DNA of 51,522 bases from CAZCEC01 sp964497615 (GTDB taxonomy: Bacteria > Chloroflexota > Anaerolineae > Anaerolineales > UBA6663). The position numbers and the translations under genes were made by a program. This document shows, piece after piece, positions 33,554 through 42,367 of this stretch. Below the pieces are notes generated by a model. It saw nothing but the letters and a program-made list of their open reading frames with translations. It made no database searches and was not told the DNA's origin. The stretch covers positions 1 to 51,522 of the forward strand of contig CAZCEC010000044.1 in assembly GCA_964497615.1 (NCBI GenBank), given 5' to 3'. Every line of letters starts with the position of its first letter. The stretch's first letter is position 1.

Positions 33554-36316
33554 TTACCGGGCGATAAGGGGCAAATAGAGCCGCGGGCCCAGGGACATGG
33601 CCCACAGTTCTCGCCCGGCGGCGTCGGTGTAGGCCAGGAAGTAGAGCAGGTGGCCGGCGACGGTGAACTGCTCCGGGTTGCTGTGGGCCAGGCCGGGCTG
33701 GAGGTCGGTCAATGGCTGGGTGCCGGCGAAGGTGCCGTCGCTGATCCACACCTCGCGGCCGCCGGCGGGGTCGGTGGCGGCGAAGACGAGGCGGTCACCC
33801 ACGGCGGCCAGGTCGGCCGGGTCGCTGGACTGGAGGCCGGGGTAAATGTCGCGGACGAGGGCGGCCGGGCTGGCGGGGGTGACGGTCCACAACTCGCAGC
33901 CGTTGACCAGGTCGCAGTAGCGGAAGAAGAGGCGGTCGCCGACGGTGGCGGCGTCTTGGAGATCAACGGGGCTATCAGCCGCGGTGAAGGTGGTGCGCTG
34001 GGTGTAGGTGTAGCCGTCGGTCCACCAGACGTTGACCTGGCCAGACAGGTCGTCTTCGAAATAGACTCCGCTGGCGCCCGGCAGCAAAGCGACGAAGTCG
34101 GCCAGGCCGGTGTCGTCGGGGTCCAGAGTCAGGGTGGCGGAGACGCCGTCGGTGAAGTAGAGCGCGTCGTTGCCGTCCTCGTCATAGCCGATGAAGAAGA
34201 CGCGGTTGCCGGCAGTGACCAGGTTGAAAGGATAAAGATGCTCGTAGCCGTTGGAGCTGTGGTCGGTGAGGCGGGTGGTGCCGGCGTGGGTGCCGTCGCT
34301 GGCCCACAACTCTTCGCCGTGCACACCGTCATCGGCGCTGAAGAGCAGGCGGTTGCCCAGGCGGCCAAAATCGCCGCCAAAACTGCCGTCCGCGCCGGTG
34401 TAGATGTCGCGCACGAAGAGGGTGCCGCCGGGGGTGCCGTCGGTGCGCCAGAGCTCCTGGCCGCGCACGCCATCGTTGGCGAAGAACAGGGCGAAGCCGC
34501 CCAGGGCGGTGTAGCCGATGGCGTTGGAGGGGTTGCTGCCGGTGTAGATGTCGCGCAGGAGCAGGGTGCCGCCGGGGGCGCCGTCGGATACCCACGGCTC
34601 GATGCCCAGGGTGGGTGAGTAGGCCGAGAACAGGACCAGGCCGTTGCCCAGGGAGGTGAAGGGGGGGGCGCTGGAACTGCTGCTGCCGGGGTAGATGTCG
34701 GCCAGGCGCTGCGTGCCGGCCGAGGTGCCATTGGTGGCGTGGGGTTCATCACCGTAGGTGCTGTCGTACAACTTGAAGAAGGCCTGGCCGGCGCCAGTGC
34801 CGGTCAGGTCATCAATATCGGAGCCAAGGGCGTCGGGGGCGATGTTCTTCACCTGCGTGACCTGATCGGTGAGCAGGTCCAGGCGATAGAGTTCGTTGCC
34901 GTTGACGCCGTTGTCGGCGGAGAAGAGCAGGGTGTTGGCATCCAGCGCGGCGAGCCCGCCCGGCGAGGCGTGCCCGGCGCCGGGGTTGAGGTCGGTGAGG
35001 CGGGTGACGGCCGCGCCGTCGTAGCGCCATAGCTCGCGGCCGTAAACTCCGTCATCGCCTTCGAAGTAGAGATCGCTGCCGAACGAGAAGGGCGGGGTGC
35101 CTGAGTCGAAGTCGGCGATCAATTCAGTGACGGTGAGGGTGGAGCGCCACCACTGGTGGCCGTTCACCCCATCGTCGGCCAGGTAGAAGACGGCGCCGTC
35201 GTGGGCGGTGAGGAAGTAGGGATATGAGCCGTCTGGGCCAGGATTGAGGTCGGTCACGCGGACGGTGCCGGTGAGGGTGCCGTCGGAGCGCCAGAGTTCT
35301 CCGCCGTAGTCCGGGTCGAAGGCGCTGAAGTAGAGGTGGCTGCCGACGGCGGTCAGGTCATCGGCAAAGCTCCCGGTGGTGCCCGTATAGATGTCCTTGA
35401 CCAGCAGGGTGCCGGTGACGGTGCCATTGGTGCGCCACAGTTCCTGGCCGGCGGCGGCGGTTTGGGCCAGAAAGAAGAGCAGGCCGCCGGCCGGGGTGAA
35501 CTGCTCTGGCTGCGAGCTGGTGGAGCCGGTGGCAATGTTAATGAACTGGGCCGTGCCGGTGACCGTGCCGTCGCTGACCCACACTTCCTCGCCCGCGCTC
35601 GGGGAATAGCCATCGAACCACAGGCGGCCGTCATAGGCGGCGATCTCGCTAATGCCGGCGCCCGAAAAGCCAGGATGGGCGTCCTTGACCAGGACGGTGC
35701 CGCCGGGGGTGCCGTCGGTCTTCCACAGCTCGTGGCCGTGCACGCCGTCGTTGGCGGCGAAATATAACGCGCCGTTGTAGTCAATCAGCGAGCGCGGCTC
35801 AGACGACACGGTGCCCGTGGCGATATCGCGGATGAGGACGGTGCCGGTGAGGGTGCCATCGCTGGCCCACAACTCCTGGCCGTGATGGGCGGTCCTGCCC
35901 ATGAAGTAGAGCCGGTCGTTGTGGACAACCAGCGTTTTGTTGCCCGGGCCGGGCGGAATGGTCACCCCGCCGTTCGCGCCCGGGTAAATGTCGGCGACCA
36001 GGCTGGTGCCGGCCAGGGTGCCATCGGTGCGATAGAGTTCCTGGCCGGTGGCGCGCGGCTCGCCCACGAAGTACAGCGCGCCAGCCAGGGCGGTGAGGGC
36101 GTAGGGGCCGGAGCCCTGGGGGGTGCCGGTGGTGGTGAGGTCTTTGACCAGGAAGGGGGCGCCGAAGGACGGTGTGGAAGTGTGTACGGATAGACGCGTG
36201 GAAGCGGGTTGGCCGGCGGGCCGCCCACCACGGCCGGCAGCGGCGGAAGCGGCGCCAAGGGCGGTGGACAGGACGAGCAGAACGGCAAGCAGGCGGGGAG
36301 CAGCGTAACGGCGCAT
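33554..36316 (-). CDS. secreted ELWxxDGT-repeat protein, paralogue 1
   Basis: A 920-residue protein. Signal peptide MRRYAAPRLLAVLLVLSTALGAASAAAG, then repeats with ELYRTDGTLAGTSLVADIYPG, NDGVHGHELWKTDGTPGGTVLVKD, DDGVRGQELWRTDGT and similar units to the end, finishing LGPRLYLPLIAR. GAGG lies eight bases before the ATG. It is the first gene of the three-gene tandem; the divergent region 36317-36403 holds a TATACT (36349-36344, minus strand) that may be its -10 box. The frequent Asp/Asn in DDGVxGxELW loops would suit calcium binding (inference). Confidence 0.85.
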   Translation of the reverse strand: MRRYAAPRLLAVLLVLSTALGAASAAAGRGGRPAGQPASTRLSVHTSTPSFGAPFLVKDLTTTGTPQGSGPYALTALAGALYFVGEPRATGQELYRTDGTLAGTSLVADIYPGANGGVTIPPGPGNKTLVVHNDRLYFMGRTAHHGQELWASDGTLTGTVLIRDIATGTVSSEPRSLIDYNGALYFAANDGVHGHELWKTDGTPGGTVLVKDAHPGFSGAGISEIAAYDGRLWFDGYSPSAGEEVWVSDGTVTGTAQFINIATGSTSSQPEQFTPAGGLLFFLAQTAAAGQELWRTNGTVTGTLLVKDIYTGTTGSFADDLTAVGSHLYFSAFDPDYGGELWRSDGTLTGTVRVTDLNPGPDGSYPYFLTAHDGAVFYLADDGVNGHQWWRSTLTVTELIADFDSGTPPFSFGSDLYFEGDDGVYGRELWRYDGAAVTRLTDLNPGAGHASPGGLAALDANTLLFSADNGVNGNELYRLDLLTDQVTQVKNIAPDALGSDIDDLTGTGAGQAFFKLYDSTYGDEPHATNGTSAGTQRLADIYPGSSSSSAPPFTSLGNGLVLFSAYSPTLGIEPWVSDGAPGGTLLLRDIYTGSNPSNAIGYTALGGFALFFANDGVRGQELWRTDGTPGGTLFVRDIYTGADGSFGGDFGRLGNRLLFSADDGVHGEELWASDGTHAGTTRLTDHSSNGYEHLYPFNLVTAGNRVFFIGYDEDGNDALYFTDGVSATLTLDPDDTGLADFVALLPGASGVYFEDDLSGQVNVWWTDGYTYTQRTTFTAADSPVDLQDAATVGDRLFFRYCDLVNGCELWTVTPASPAALVRDIYPGLQSSDPADLAAVGDRLVFAATDPAGGREVWISDGTFAGTQPLTDLQPGLAHSNPEQFTVAGHLLYFLAYTDAAGRELWAMSLGPRLYLPLIAR

Positions 36317-36343
36317 GAACGAAACCTCTGTAGATTGCGGGCG

Positions 36344-36349
36344 AGTATA
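36344..36349 (-). promoter_or_regulatory. candidate -10 box for the ELWxxDGT operon
   Basis: TATACT on the minus strand, 27 bases before the ATG at 36316; would give a leader of about 20 nt containing GAGG. No consensus -35. Confidence 0.35.
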
Positions 36350-36375
36350 TGATCGTGCGGACAGTGTAGGAGACC

Positions 36376-36392
36376 AGCGCTTAGAAAGCGCT
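36376..36392. promoter_or_regulatory. inverted repeat in the divergent promoter region
   Basis: AGCGCTT-AGA-AAGCGCT, a perfect 7-bp inverted repeat 11 bases before the AlkZ-like ATG and about 60 bases before the divergent ELWxxDGT start. It could be an operator; no regulator is encoded next to it. Confidence 0.35.
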
Positions 36393-36403
36393 TAGTGAGA
36401 ACC

Positions 36404-37507
36404 ATGACTCTACTATCAATCCTGGAAGCCCGCTGGCGGGCGCAGGCGCTGCACCCGGAAAATCGGCTGAACAGCGCAGATTTGGCTGGGCTGCTGCGGG
36501 CGGTGGGCGGCTTGCAGGCGCAGGACGCAGGCGCTGGGTACAGCGCGGGGGCGGCGGTGCTGGGCGTGCGGGCGCGGAGCGCGGGGCTGACGAGGGCGGC
36601 GGTGGAGGCGGCGCGCGTGGAATCGCGCACCATAGTGCGGACGTGGGCCATGCGCGGCACCCTGCACCTGCTGGCGGCGGAGGAGGCCGCCTGGTTATTA
36701 CCGCTGCTGGGGCCGCGGTTTGTGCGCGGCCAGCGGGGGCGGCGGGCGCAGTTGGGGCTGGATGACGCGGCGACCGAGCAGGGGGTGGGGGTGATCCGCG
36801 AGGCGCTGGCGGGGCAAGGGCCATTGGGGCGCGAGGCGCTGCGGGCGGCCCTGGCGCGGCGCGGCGTTGCCAGCGAGGGGCAGGCGACCATCCACCTGAT
36901 CGGGTGCGCGGCGGCGGCGGGGCTGGTGGTATATGGGCCGGGGGCCGGCAAGGATATGCTGTTCGCGCTGGTGGAGGACTGGGCGCCCGCCGCGCGGCCC
37001 GCGCCCCTGCCGGAGGGCAAGGCGCTGGCCGAACTGGCGCGGCGCTTCCTGGGGGCCTTTGGGCCGGCGGGGCCGGACGACCTGGCGCTGTGGGCGGGGA
37101 TTGGGCTGGGCGAGGCGCGGCAGGGGTTCGCCGCCATCGCCGGGGAACTGCACGAGGCGCGCTGGGATTTTGGGCCGGTGTGGCTGCCGCGCGAACGGGC
37201 GGGCTGGCTGAAGGCCAGGCGCGGGCGAACGCCGGTCGTGCGGCTGCTGCCGCGGTTTGATAACTACCTGATCGCGTATGCCAACCGCGAACCGTATCTG
37301 GACCCGGCGCACGCGCGGAAGGTGATGGCGGGCGGGCTGATCCGCTCGGCGCTGGCGGTGGACGGGGTGGTGCGGGGATTGTGGGAGCTAAAGCGGGCCA
37401 AACGCGGCGCGTCGGCGGCGGTGACGCCGTTTGCGCCGCTGAAGCCGGCCGAGGCGAAGGGAGTGGAGGCGGAGGCCGAGGATGTGCGGCGCTTCCTAGA
37501 GGCGTGA
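36404..37507 (+). CDS. winged-helix DNA-binding protein, AlkZ-like (YcaQ/HTH_42 family)
   Basis: A 367-residue protein starting MTLLSILEARWRAQALHP. The family hallmarks are present: GLLRAVGGLQAQD, IVRTWAMRGTLHLL with AWLLPLL, LLPRFDNYLIAYANRE and a C-terminal VDGVVRGLWELK. AlkZ-type glycosylases unhook interstrand crosslinks and use a QxQ motif; LQAQ is visible. After QAQD there are about six extra residues (AGAGYSAG) encoded by a diverged copy of the 21-bp palindrome at 25764. It diverges from the ELWxxDGT operon. No good ribosome site (GAGA before the ATG). Confidence 0.8.
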   Translation: MTLLSILEARWRAQALHPENRLNSADLAGLLRAVGGLQAQDAGAGYSAGAAVLGVRARSAGLTRAAVEAARVESRTIVRTWAMRGTLHLLAAEEAAWLLPLLGPRFVRGQRGRRAQLGLDDAATEQGVGVIREALAGQGPLGREALRAALARRGVASEGQATIHLIGCAAAAGLVVYGPGAGKDMLFALVEDWAPAARPAPLPEGKALAELARRFLGAFGPAGPDDLALWAGIGLGEARQGFAAIAGELHEARWDFGPVWLPRERAGWLKARRGRTPVVRLLPRFDNYLIAYANREPYLDPAHARKVMAGGLIRSALAVDGVVRGLWELKRAKRGASAAVTPFAPLKPAEAKGVEAEAEDVRRFLEA

Positions 37508-37581
37508 GGCGTTGGAGAGCCGGCGGAGGAAGAGGGGGCCGCGCTGGGCGCTAAGGTGCTCTTAATGATGAGCGTGAAACT

Positions 37582-37603
37582 TTTGACCGGCCGCCTGGTC
37601 AAA
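37582..37603. promoter_or_regulatory. possible operator upstream of the split hydrolase gene
   Basis: TTTGACC, 8 bases, GGTCAAA: a perfect 7-bp inverted repeat 40 bases before the start at 37644. A regulator was not identified. Confidence 0.3.
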
Positions 37604-37643
37604 GGTTACAGCGAAGCCATCATGACGAAAGGCGGTGCTCGGA

Positions 37644-38759
37644 ATGCGGATCAAATGGCCGGCAGCGATAGTTTTGGGACTGGCGGGCGGGTTGGCGTTG
37701 GCGGCGGCGTGGCTTTATCCGCAGCTTGAGGTGCCCGCGCCCACGGGGGCGCAGGCGGTGGGGCGAACGGTGCTGAGGTGGGTGGATGAGACGCGCGCCG
37801 AGGTGATGACGGCGGATACGAGCGACCGGCGCGCGGCGCCGGTGGTGGTGTGGTATCCGGCGGCGGCGGACACCGGCGAGCCGGCCGGGTACTATCCTGA
37901 CCTGGCGGCCGTGGCGGATGAATTGGCAGCCAGCGGCGAGGTGGGCGCGATGGAAGTGTGGGGCCTGCGCTACATTCGCTCGGAAGAGCGGCGGGAGGCG
38001 GCGCCCGCGGCGGGGCGCTTTCCGGTGGTGCTGCTCTCGCCAGGCAATGGGACGAATGTGGAGTTCTATGCCGGGCTGGCTGGAGAGCTGGCCAGCTGAG
38101 GCTATGTGGTGGTGGGTCTGAACCATCCGTATGATGTGGCGGCCGTGGCGCTGGAGGACGGGCGGGTGGCGCAGTTCGCGAGCGACTACTGGCCGATGGA
38201 CTTCGCGGCGCGGCAGGCCGTGACGGCAGCGCGGATCGCTGAACGCGTGACGGATGTGCGGTTTGTGCTGGATCAACTGGAGGCATTGGCCGCGGCGGGG
38301 GAGCATCCGCTGGCCGGGCGGCTGGACCTGGAACGGGTGGGCATCCTGGGGCACTCGCTGGGCGGCATCACCGCGGCGCAAGCGTGCGCCGCCGACGCGC
38401 GGCTGAGGGCCTGCCTCAACCTGGACGGCGTGCAAGCCGGCGGGCCATTTGGGGCCGAGGCCGAGCCGGCGCTGCCCGCTCAACCGTTCATGTTCATCAC
38501 CAAAGAGGCCGGGTTGAACCCGCGCGGCGAGGCGCTGTGGGGGCAATTGGCGGGCCCGGCCTACCTGCACGTGGTGGCGGGCGCGGCGCACGACGACTTT
38601 ACGGACGGGCCGGCGCTGACGCCCACGCTGTGGCCGGGGCCGGGCGCGGCGGAGCGCGTGCTGGCGGAGGTGCGCGGCTATACGGCGGCGTTCATGGATA
38701 GCAGCCTGCGCGGCGAGCCCAGCGCGCTGCTGGCGGAGAGCCGTTATCCGAGCAATTAG
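37644..38759 (+). pseudogene. PAF-acetylhydrolase-like alpha/beta-hydrolase split by one in-frame TGA
   Basis: One continuous frame reads MRIKWPAAIVLGLAGG (signal or anchor helix), VVVWYPAA, RFPVVLLSPGNGTNVEF, GLAGELAS, then TGA (38097-38099), then GYVVVGLNHPYDVAAVALEDGRV, FVLDQLEAL, VGILGHSLGGITAAQACAAD (nucleophile elbow), and HVVAGAAHDDFTD (catalytic His region). ELAS*GYVVVG joins exactly the two halves of the PAF-AH-like family motif. No frameshift is involved, so it is a nonsense change (for example CGA to TGA), a sequencing error or readthrough. Other genes here stop normally at TGA, so there is no code change. If broken, the upper part lacks the catalytic triad. Confidence 0.8.
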
Positions 38760-38764
38760 CTCGG

Positions 38765-38777
38765 TTGACACTATAAT
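38765..38777 (+). promoter_or_regulatory. TTGACA and TATAAT consensus hexamers abutting each other
   Basis: TTGACA (38765-38770) and TATAAT (38772-38777) are one base apart, too close to form one promoter. TATAAT alone could start a transcript near 38784, just where a GCGGGCC/GGCCCGC hairpin (38778-38801) precedes the ATG. Confidence 0.4.
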
Positions 38778-38801
38778 GCGGGCCAGCGAGTGAAGGCCCG
38801 C

Positions 38802-40610
38802 ATGATGGCTGCACATCTACCCGACGCTCAACATCAACTGGAAGCCCTGGTGGCCGCGCGCGTGCTGCGCGAGACGGCGGCGGGGGAGTATGCGTTCTGG
38901 CATGCGCTGATGCACGACGCGGTGTACAGCACCCTGCTCCACCGCGAGCGGCGCCAGGCCCACCACGCTGTGGCCGACACCCTGCGCGGCCTGTATCAGG
39001 GCACGCCCCAACTGGCGCGCCAGGCGGGCGACCTGGCCTATCACTACGAACAAGCCGAGGACTGGCAGCAGACGCTGACCTATGCGCGCGCCGCGGGTGA
39101 GGCGGCGCTGGCGTGGTATGCGCCCAACGAGGCCATCGCGCAGTTTACCCGCGCGCTGGCGGCCGCCGAGCGGCTGGGCCAGCGGCCCGAGGCTGAACTG
39201 CTCCGGTTGCGGGCGGCGGGTTACGAGACGATTGGCGACTTTGACGCCGCGCGGGCCGACTATGCCGCGGCCGTGGCGGCGGCGCGGGCGGCGGGGGCAA
39301 CGGCCGCCGAGTGGCGTGCCCTGCTGGACCTGGGCCTGCTGTGGGCGGCGCGCGACTACACCGAGGCGGGCGAGTTGTTTGAGCAGGCGCTGGAACTGGC
39401 GCGGCAGACGGGCGACCGGGCGGCGCTGGCGCACAGCCTCAACCGGGTGGGCAACTGGCGGTTGAACCAGGGCGCGCCGGAGGAGGCCATGCGCCGCCAC
39501 CAGGAGGCGCTGGCGATCTTCAATGAGCTGAACGACGTGGCCGGGCAGGCGGCCACGTATGACTTGCTGGGGATGACCAACAACCTGAGCGGCGATGTGG
39601 TGGCGGGGACCCGCTTCTACCAGCGCGCCGCGGCGCTGTTCCAGGCGGTGGACGACCGGCGGGGACAAGTGTCCACGCTGGTGTCCTTGATGCTGCGGGC
39701 GCCATCCGCGTTCTCCGACACGGTGGTGCCAGCCGCGCCGCTGCCGGTGGCCATCCGCGAGGGGCAGGCGGCGCTGAAGCTGGCGCGCAGCATCCACTTG
39801 CGGTCGGGGGAGGCGTATGCGCTGATCTTCCTGGGCATCCAGCACGCGGCGCTGGGGGAACTGGGCCCGGCGCTGGAGGCGGCCCGCGCGGGGCTGGCGG
39901 CGGCGGAGGCGATTGGGCACACCCAATGGCAGACCGCCGCGCACTATGCGCTGGGGATTGCCCACGGCGAGAGGCTGGATTTTGACCGAGCGCGGCAGTG
40001 CCAGGAGCAGGCGCTGACCCTGGCACGCGAGATCGAGTCGCCTTTGTGGATCAACAGCGCGGCGACGGCGCTGGCGGTGATGTGCGCGCGGGCCATGCCG
40101 CCGGACGGGGCCGGGGCGCGAGCGGCCCTGGCCGCGCTGCCGGCCGAGGGCGGCGACCACCCGCGCGGCCTGGGGGGGCGGATGGCGTGGGCGGCGCGGG
40201 CCGAGGCGGCGCTGGCCGAGGGGGACGGGGCGCAGACGCTGAAACTGGTGGAGGACTTGCTGGCCAGCACGCCCTACCTGGGCGGCCGGGGGGCGGCGGC
40301 CATCCCGCGGCTGGCGCGGCTGAAGGGCGAGGCGCTGACCCTGCTGGGGCAGCCGGCCACGGCGGCGGCCCTGCTGGAAACGGCCCACGCGGAGGCGGTG
40401 CGGCAAGGCGCGCCGCCCGAACAGATGCGGCTGCAACTGGCGCTGGCCCGCGCGGCGCAGCGGGGGCAGCAGCCCGCGTGGGCGCAGGCGGCGCTGCGGC
40501 AGGCCAGCGCGCTGGCCGAGCAAATGGCGGCCACGCTGCCGGACCTGAGGGCGCGGCGCGCGTTTGAAGCGGCAGTGGAAGCGCGCCTGGTGGCGGCCGT
40601 GCGTGACTGA
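38802..40610 (+). CDS. TPR-repeat protein, probably lacking an N-terminal ATPase
   Basis: About 602 residues. The first 80 (HQLEALVAARVLRET ... YAFWHALMHDAVYSTLLHRERRQAHHAVADTLRGLY) match the segment that links the AAA/NACHT-like ATPase to the TPR part in adenylate-cyclase- and LuxR/BTAD-type regulators. The rest is a superhelix of TPR units (AALAWYAPNEAIAQFTRAL, AEWRALLDLGLLW, ALAHSLNRVGNWRLNQGAPEEAMRRHQEAL, YALGIAHGERLDFDRARQCQEQAL). No ATPase, HTH or cyclase domain lies upstream within 38760-38801. So it is either a stand-alone descendant or a fragment. ATG 38802 is chosen; a GTG four codons earlier is possible. The stop overlaps the acetyltransferase start. Confidence 0.75.
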   Translation: MMAAHLPDAQHQLEALVAARVLRETAAGEYAFWHALMHDAVYSTLLHRERRQAHHAVADTLRGLYQGTPQLARQAGDLAYHYEQAEDWQQTLTYARAAGEAALAWYAPNEAIAQFTRALAAAERLGQRPEAELLRLRAAGYETIGDFDAARADYAAAVAAARAAGATAAEWRALLDLGLLWAARDYTEAGELFEQALELARQTGDRAALAHSLNRVGNWRLNQGAPEEAMRRHQEALAIFNELNDVAGQAATYDLLGMTNNLSGDVVAGTRFYQRAAALFQAVDDRRGQVSTLVSLMLRAPSAFSDTVVPAAPLPVAIREGQAALKLARSIHLRSGEAYALIFLGIQHAALGELGPALEAARAGLAAAEAIGHTQWQTAAHYALGIAHGERLDFDRARQCQEQALTLAREIESPLWINSAATALAVMCARAMPPDGAGARAALAALPAEGGDHPRGLGGRMAWAARAEAALAEGDGAQTLKLVEDLLASTPYLGGRGAAAIPRLARLKGEALTLLGQPATAAALLETAHAEAVRQGAPPEQMRLQLALARAAQRGQQPAWAQAALRQASALAEQMAATLPDLRARRAFEAAVEARLVAAVRD

Positions 40611-41664
40611 ACCGCGCCTGCGGCCGTATGCGCCGGGCGACGAAGCGCAACTCCTCGCGCTGCACCGGCGCGTATTTACCCACACGCCCACCGAGGCCAA
40701 CTGGCGCAGGAAATTCCTGGAGAACCCGGCCGGGCCGGCGGCGATCCTGGTGCTGGAGCAGGCCGGCCGGGTGGTGGGCCACTATGCCTTTATGCCGGCG
40801 CGCATGTCGTACGGCGGGCAGGTGTTCGCGGCCGTGCGCGGGGTGGACCTGATGCTGGCGCCGGAGGCGCGGCGCGGGCTGGGCGGCCCCCGGCTGGCGC
40901 TGCGCCTGAATGAAGAAGGGTATGCGCGGACCAGCGCGCAGGCGGATTTTCTGTATTCGCTGCCGCGGTTGGCGCCCAGGCGTCTGCTGTTGAAGCATGG
41001 CGGCCGGACGCGGGTGGGGCCGGCGGCGCCGGTGCACAAGCGGCTGAACCCCGCGCACTGGCTGCGGGGCCGCCCCGGCTGGGCCGCGCTGGCGCCGGCC
41101 GCGCGCTGGCTGGGCCGGGCCTGGCTGCGGGCGGCGGCCCCGGCGCTGGCCGAGCGCGCCAACGCGGGCGGCCGGCCGCTGGTGAAGCTGGACGCGTTTG
41201 ACGCGCGCTTTGACCAACTGTGGGACGAGATCGCGCCCCGGTATCCGCTCACCCTGCTGCGCGACGCGCGCTATCTGAACTGGCGCTTTGCGGGGCCGGA
41301 TGTGACGCGGCTGGCGGCGGCCGATGAGGACGGCGCGGATGGCTGGGTGGTGCTGGGATACTGGCATCAGGCGGGTTGGCGCGGCGCGCGGCTGCTGGAC
41401 CTGGCGGCACGGGACCAGGCGACGGCGGAGCGTTTGCTGCGCGCGGCGCTGGCCGATCTGCGGCGGCGCGCGGTGGACGTGGTGCATGGCTGGCTGATGC
41501 CGCACACGCCGGATTGGCCCGCCGCGCAGCGGGCCGGGTTCAAGCAGCGCCCGAGCCACTTGGACTTGTTGGTGCGGCCGTATGCCGGCGGGCGGCTGCC
41601 GCCGGAGGCGCTGCGCCGCGTGGAAACCTGGCACGTGACCCTGGCGGACGCGGACGCCGACTAG
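40603..41664 (+). CDS. GNAT-family N-acetyltransferase
   Basis: A 353-residue protein. The likely start is GTG 40603 (VTEPRLRPYAPGDEAQLLALHRRVF), overlapping the TPR gene by eight bases (GTGACTGA), so the two are coupled. The N-terminal GNAT core shows FLENPAGPAAILVLEQAGRVVGHYAFMPARM and VRGVDLMLAPEARRGLGG, the acetyl-CoA pyrophosphate-binding loop. The second half (YPLTLLRDARYLNWRFAGPDV ... LLDLAARDQATAERLLRAAL) looks like a second GNAT-like domain, as in double-domain acyltransferases. Acceptor is unknown. Its stop overlaps the convergent gene's stop by four bases (CTAG). Confidence 0.8.
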   Translation: MTEPRLRPYAPGDEAQLLALHRRVFTHTPTEANWRRKFLENPAGPAAILVLEQAGRVVGHYAFMPARMSYGGQVFAAVRGVDLMLAPEARRGLGGPRLALRLNEEGYARTSAQADFLYSLPRLAPRRLLLKHGGRTRVGPAAPVHKRLNPAHWLRGRPGWAALAPAARWLGRAWLRAAAPALAERANAGGRPLVKLDAFDARFDQLWDEIAPRYPLTLLRDARYLNWRFAGPDVTRLAAADEDGADGWVVLGYWHQAGWRGARLLDLAARDQATAERLLRAALADLRRRAVDVVHGWLMPHTPDWPAAQRAGFKQRPSHLDLLVRPYAGGRLPPEALRRVETWHVTLADADAD

Positions 41665-42353
41665 GCGCGCAGGGCAATGACGCGGCCCAACCGCAGGGCT
41701 TCCCCCTCCACATCTAGCAACACACGCTGAACCTGATCGCTGTCGCGGGCCTCCAGCAGGCGCTGCGTGTGGTTCCAGACCGTTTCGCGCCAGCGCGTGA
41801 TCAGCCCGGAGGCCAGCCGTTCATCCAGACGGCCCAGCAGCGCATCCGCCAGGGGCAGGCCGGGCATGGCTGGGGTCAGCACCTGGTCCTGCACCGAGTC
41901 AATCGTGCGGGCGATGACGGCGTTGATGCCGCAGTGATCGGCGTAGCGGGCGGCGCGCTGCGCTTCGGACAGGCTGGCCCACTCCGGGCGCAGCACCTCC
42001 ACCAGGGTGAGCACCAGATCGTAATTGATGTGGGCGTTGACGCCCAGCAGCAGGTGCTGGAGCGGCTGCACGCGCGGGTCGGCGGCGGCAGCGAAGGCCG
42101 CCTGCCACACGGACGGGGCCGTGAGCGGGTCGCGCGTGTGGGCGTCCAGCGCCACGAAGTAGTAGTCGGCGAAGCGATGCAGCAGGCGGTCCACCCAGGC
42201 CGCGTCGCGGAACTCGCCCTGGCCGAGGGCAGCGAGCGTGTTGCTGGTCATCAACTGGTAACAGCCGAGGAAGATAGCGTTCGCATCCCCGGCGGCCTGC
42301 CACTGCTGGAGCAGCGCCAGCATACGCTCGATGACGGGGTCTTCGGACGGCAT
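41661..42353 (-). CDS. DUF5995-like protein
   Basis: A 230-residue protein starting MPSEDPVIERMLALLQQW. An all-helical chain has LGCYQLMTSNTLAALGQGEF, WVDRLLHRFADYYFVALDAH, LLLGVNAHINYDLVLTLVEVL and a C-terminal LDVEGEALRLGRV, with the conserved GxNAHINYDL segment of DUF5995-type proteins, for which no biochemical role is known. The start is not supported by a ribosome site. It follows the sulfatase gene by 14 bases on the same strand, so co-transcription is likely. The end overlaps the acetyltransferase stop as CTAG. Confidence 0.72.
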   Translation of the reverse strand: MPSEDPVIERMLALLQQWQAAGDANAIFLGCYQLMTSNTLAALGQGEFRDAAWVDRLLHRFADYYFVALDAHTRDPLTAPSVWQAAFAAAADPRVQPLQHLLLGVNAHINYDLVLTLVEVLRPEWASLSEAQRAARYADHCGINAVIARTIDSVQDQVLTPAMPGLPLADALLGRLDERLASGLITRWRETVWNHTQRLLEARDSDQVQRVLLDVEGEALRLGRVIALRA

Positions 42354-42367
42354 GAACGCGGGGCCGC

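Noticed and set aside
28722..34618. Many plus-strand open frames opposite the ELWxxDGT genes
   Set aside because: They repeat with the period of the opposite repeats and read VGAPQFxAxHxVVG-type artefacts; no ribosome sites.
38097..38099. TGA recoded as Trp or selenocysteine
   Set aside because: Several genes in the window terminate at TGA, often in ATGA overlaps, and no SECIS-like hairpin or selenoprotein context is evident.
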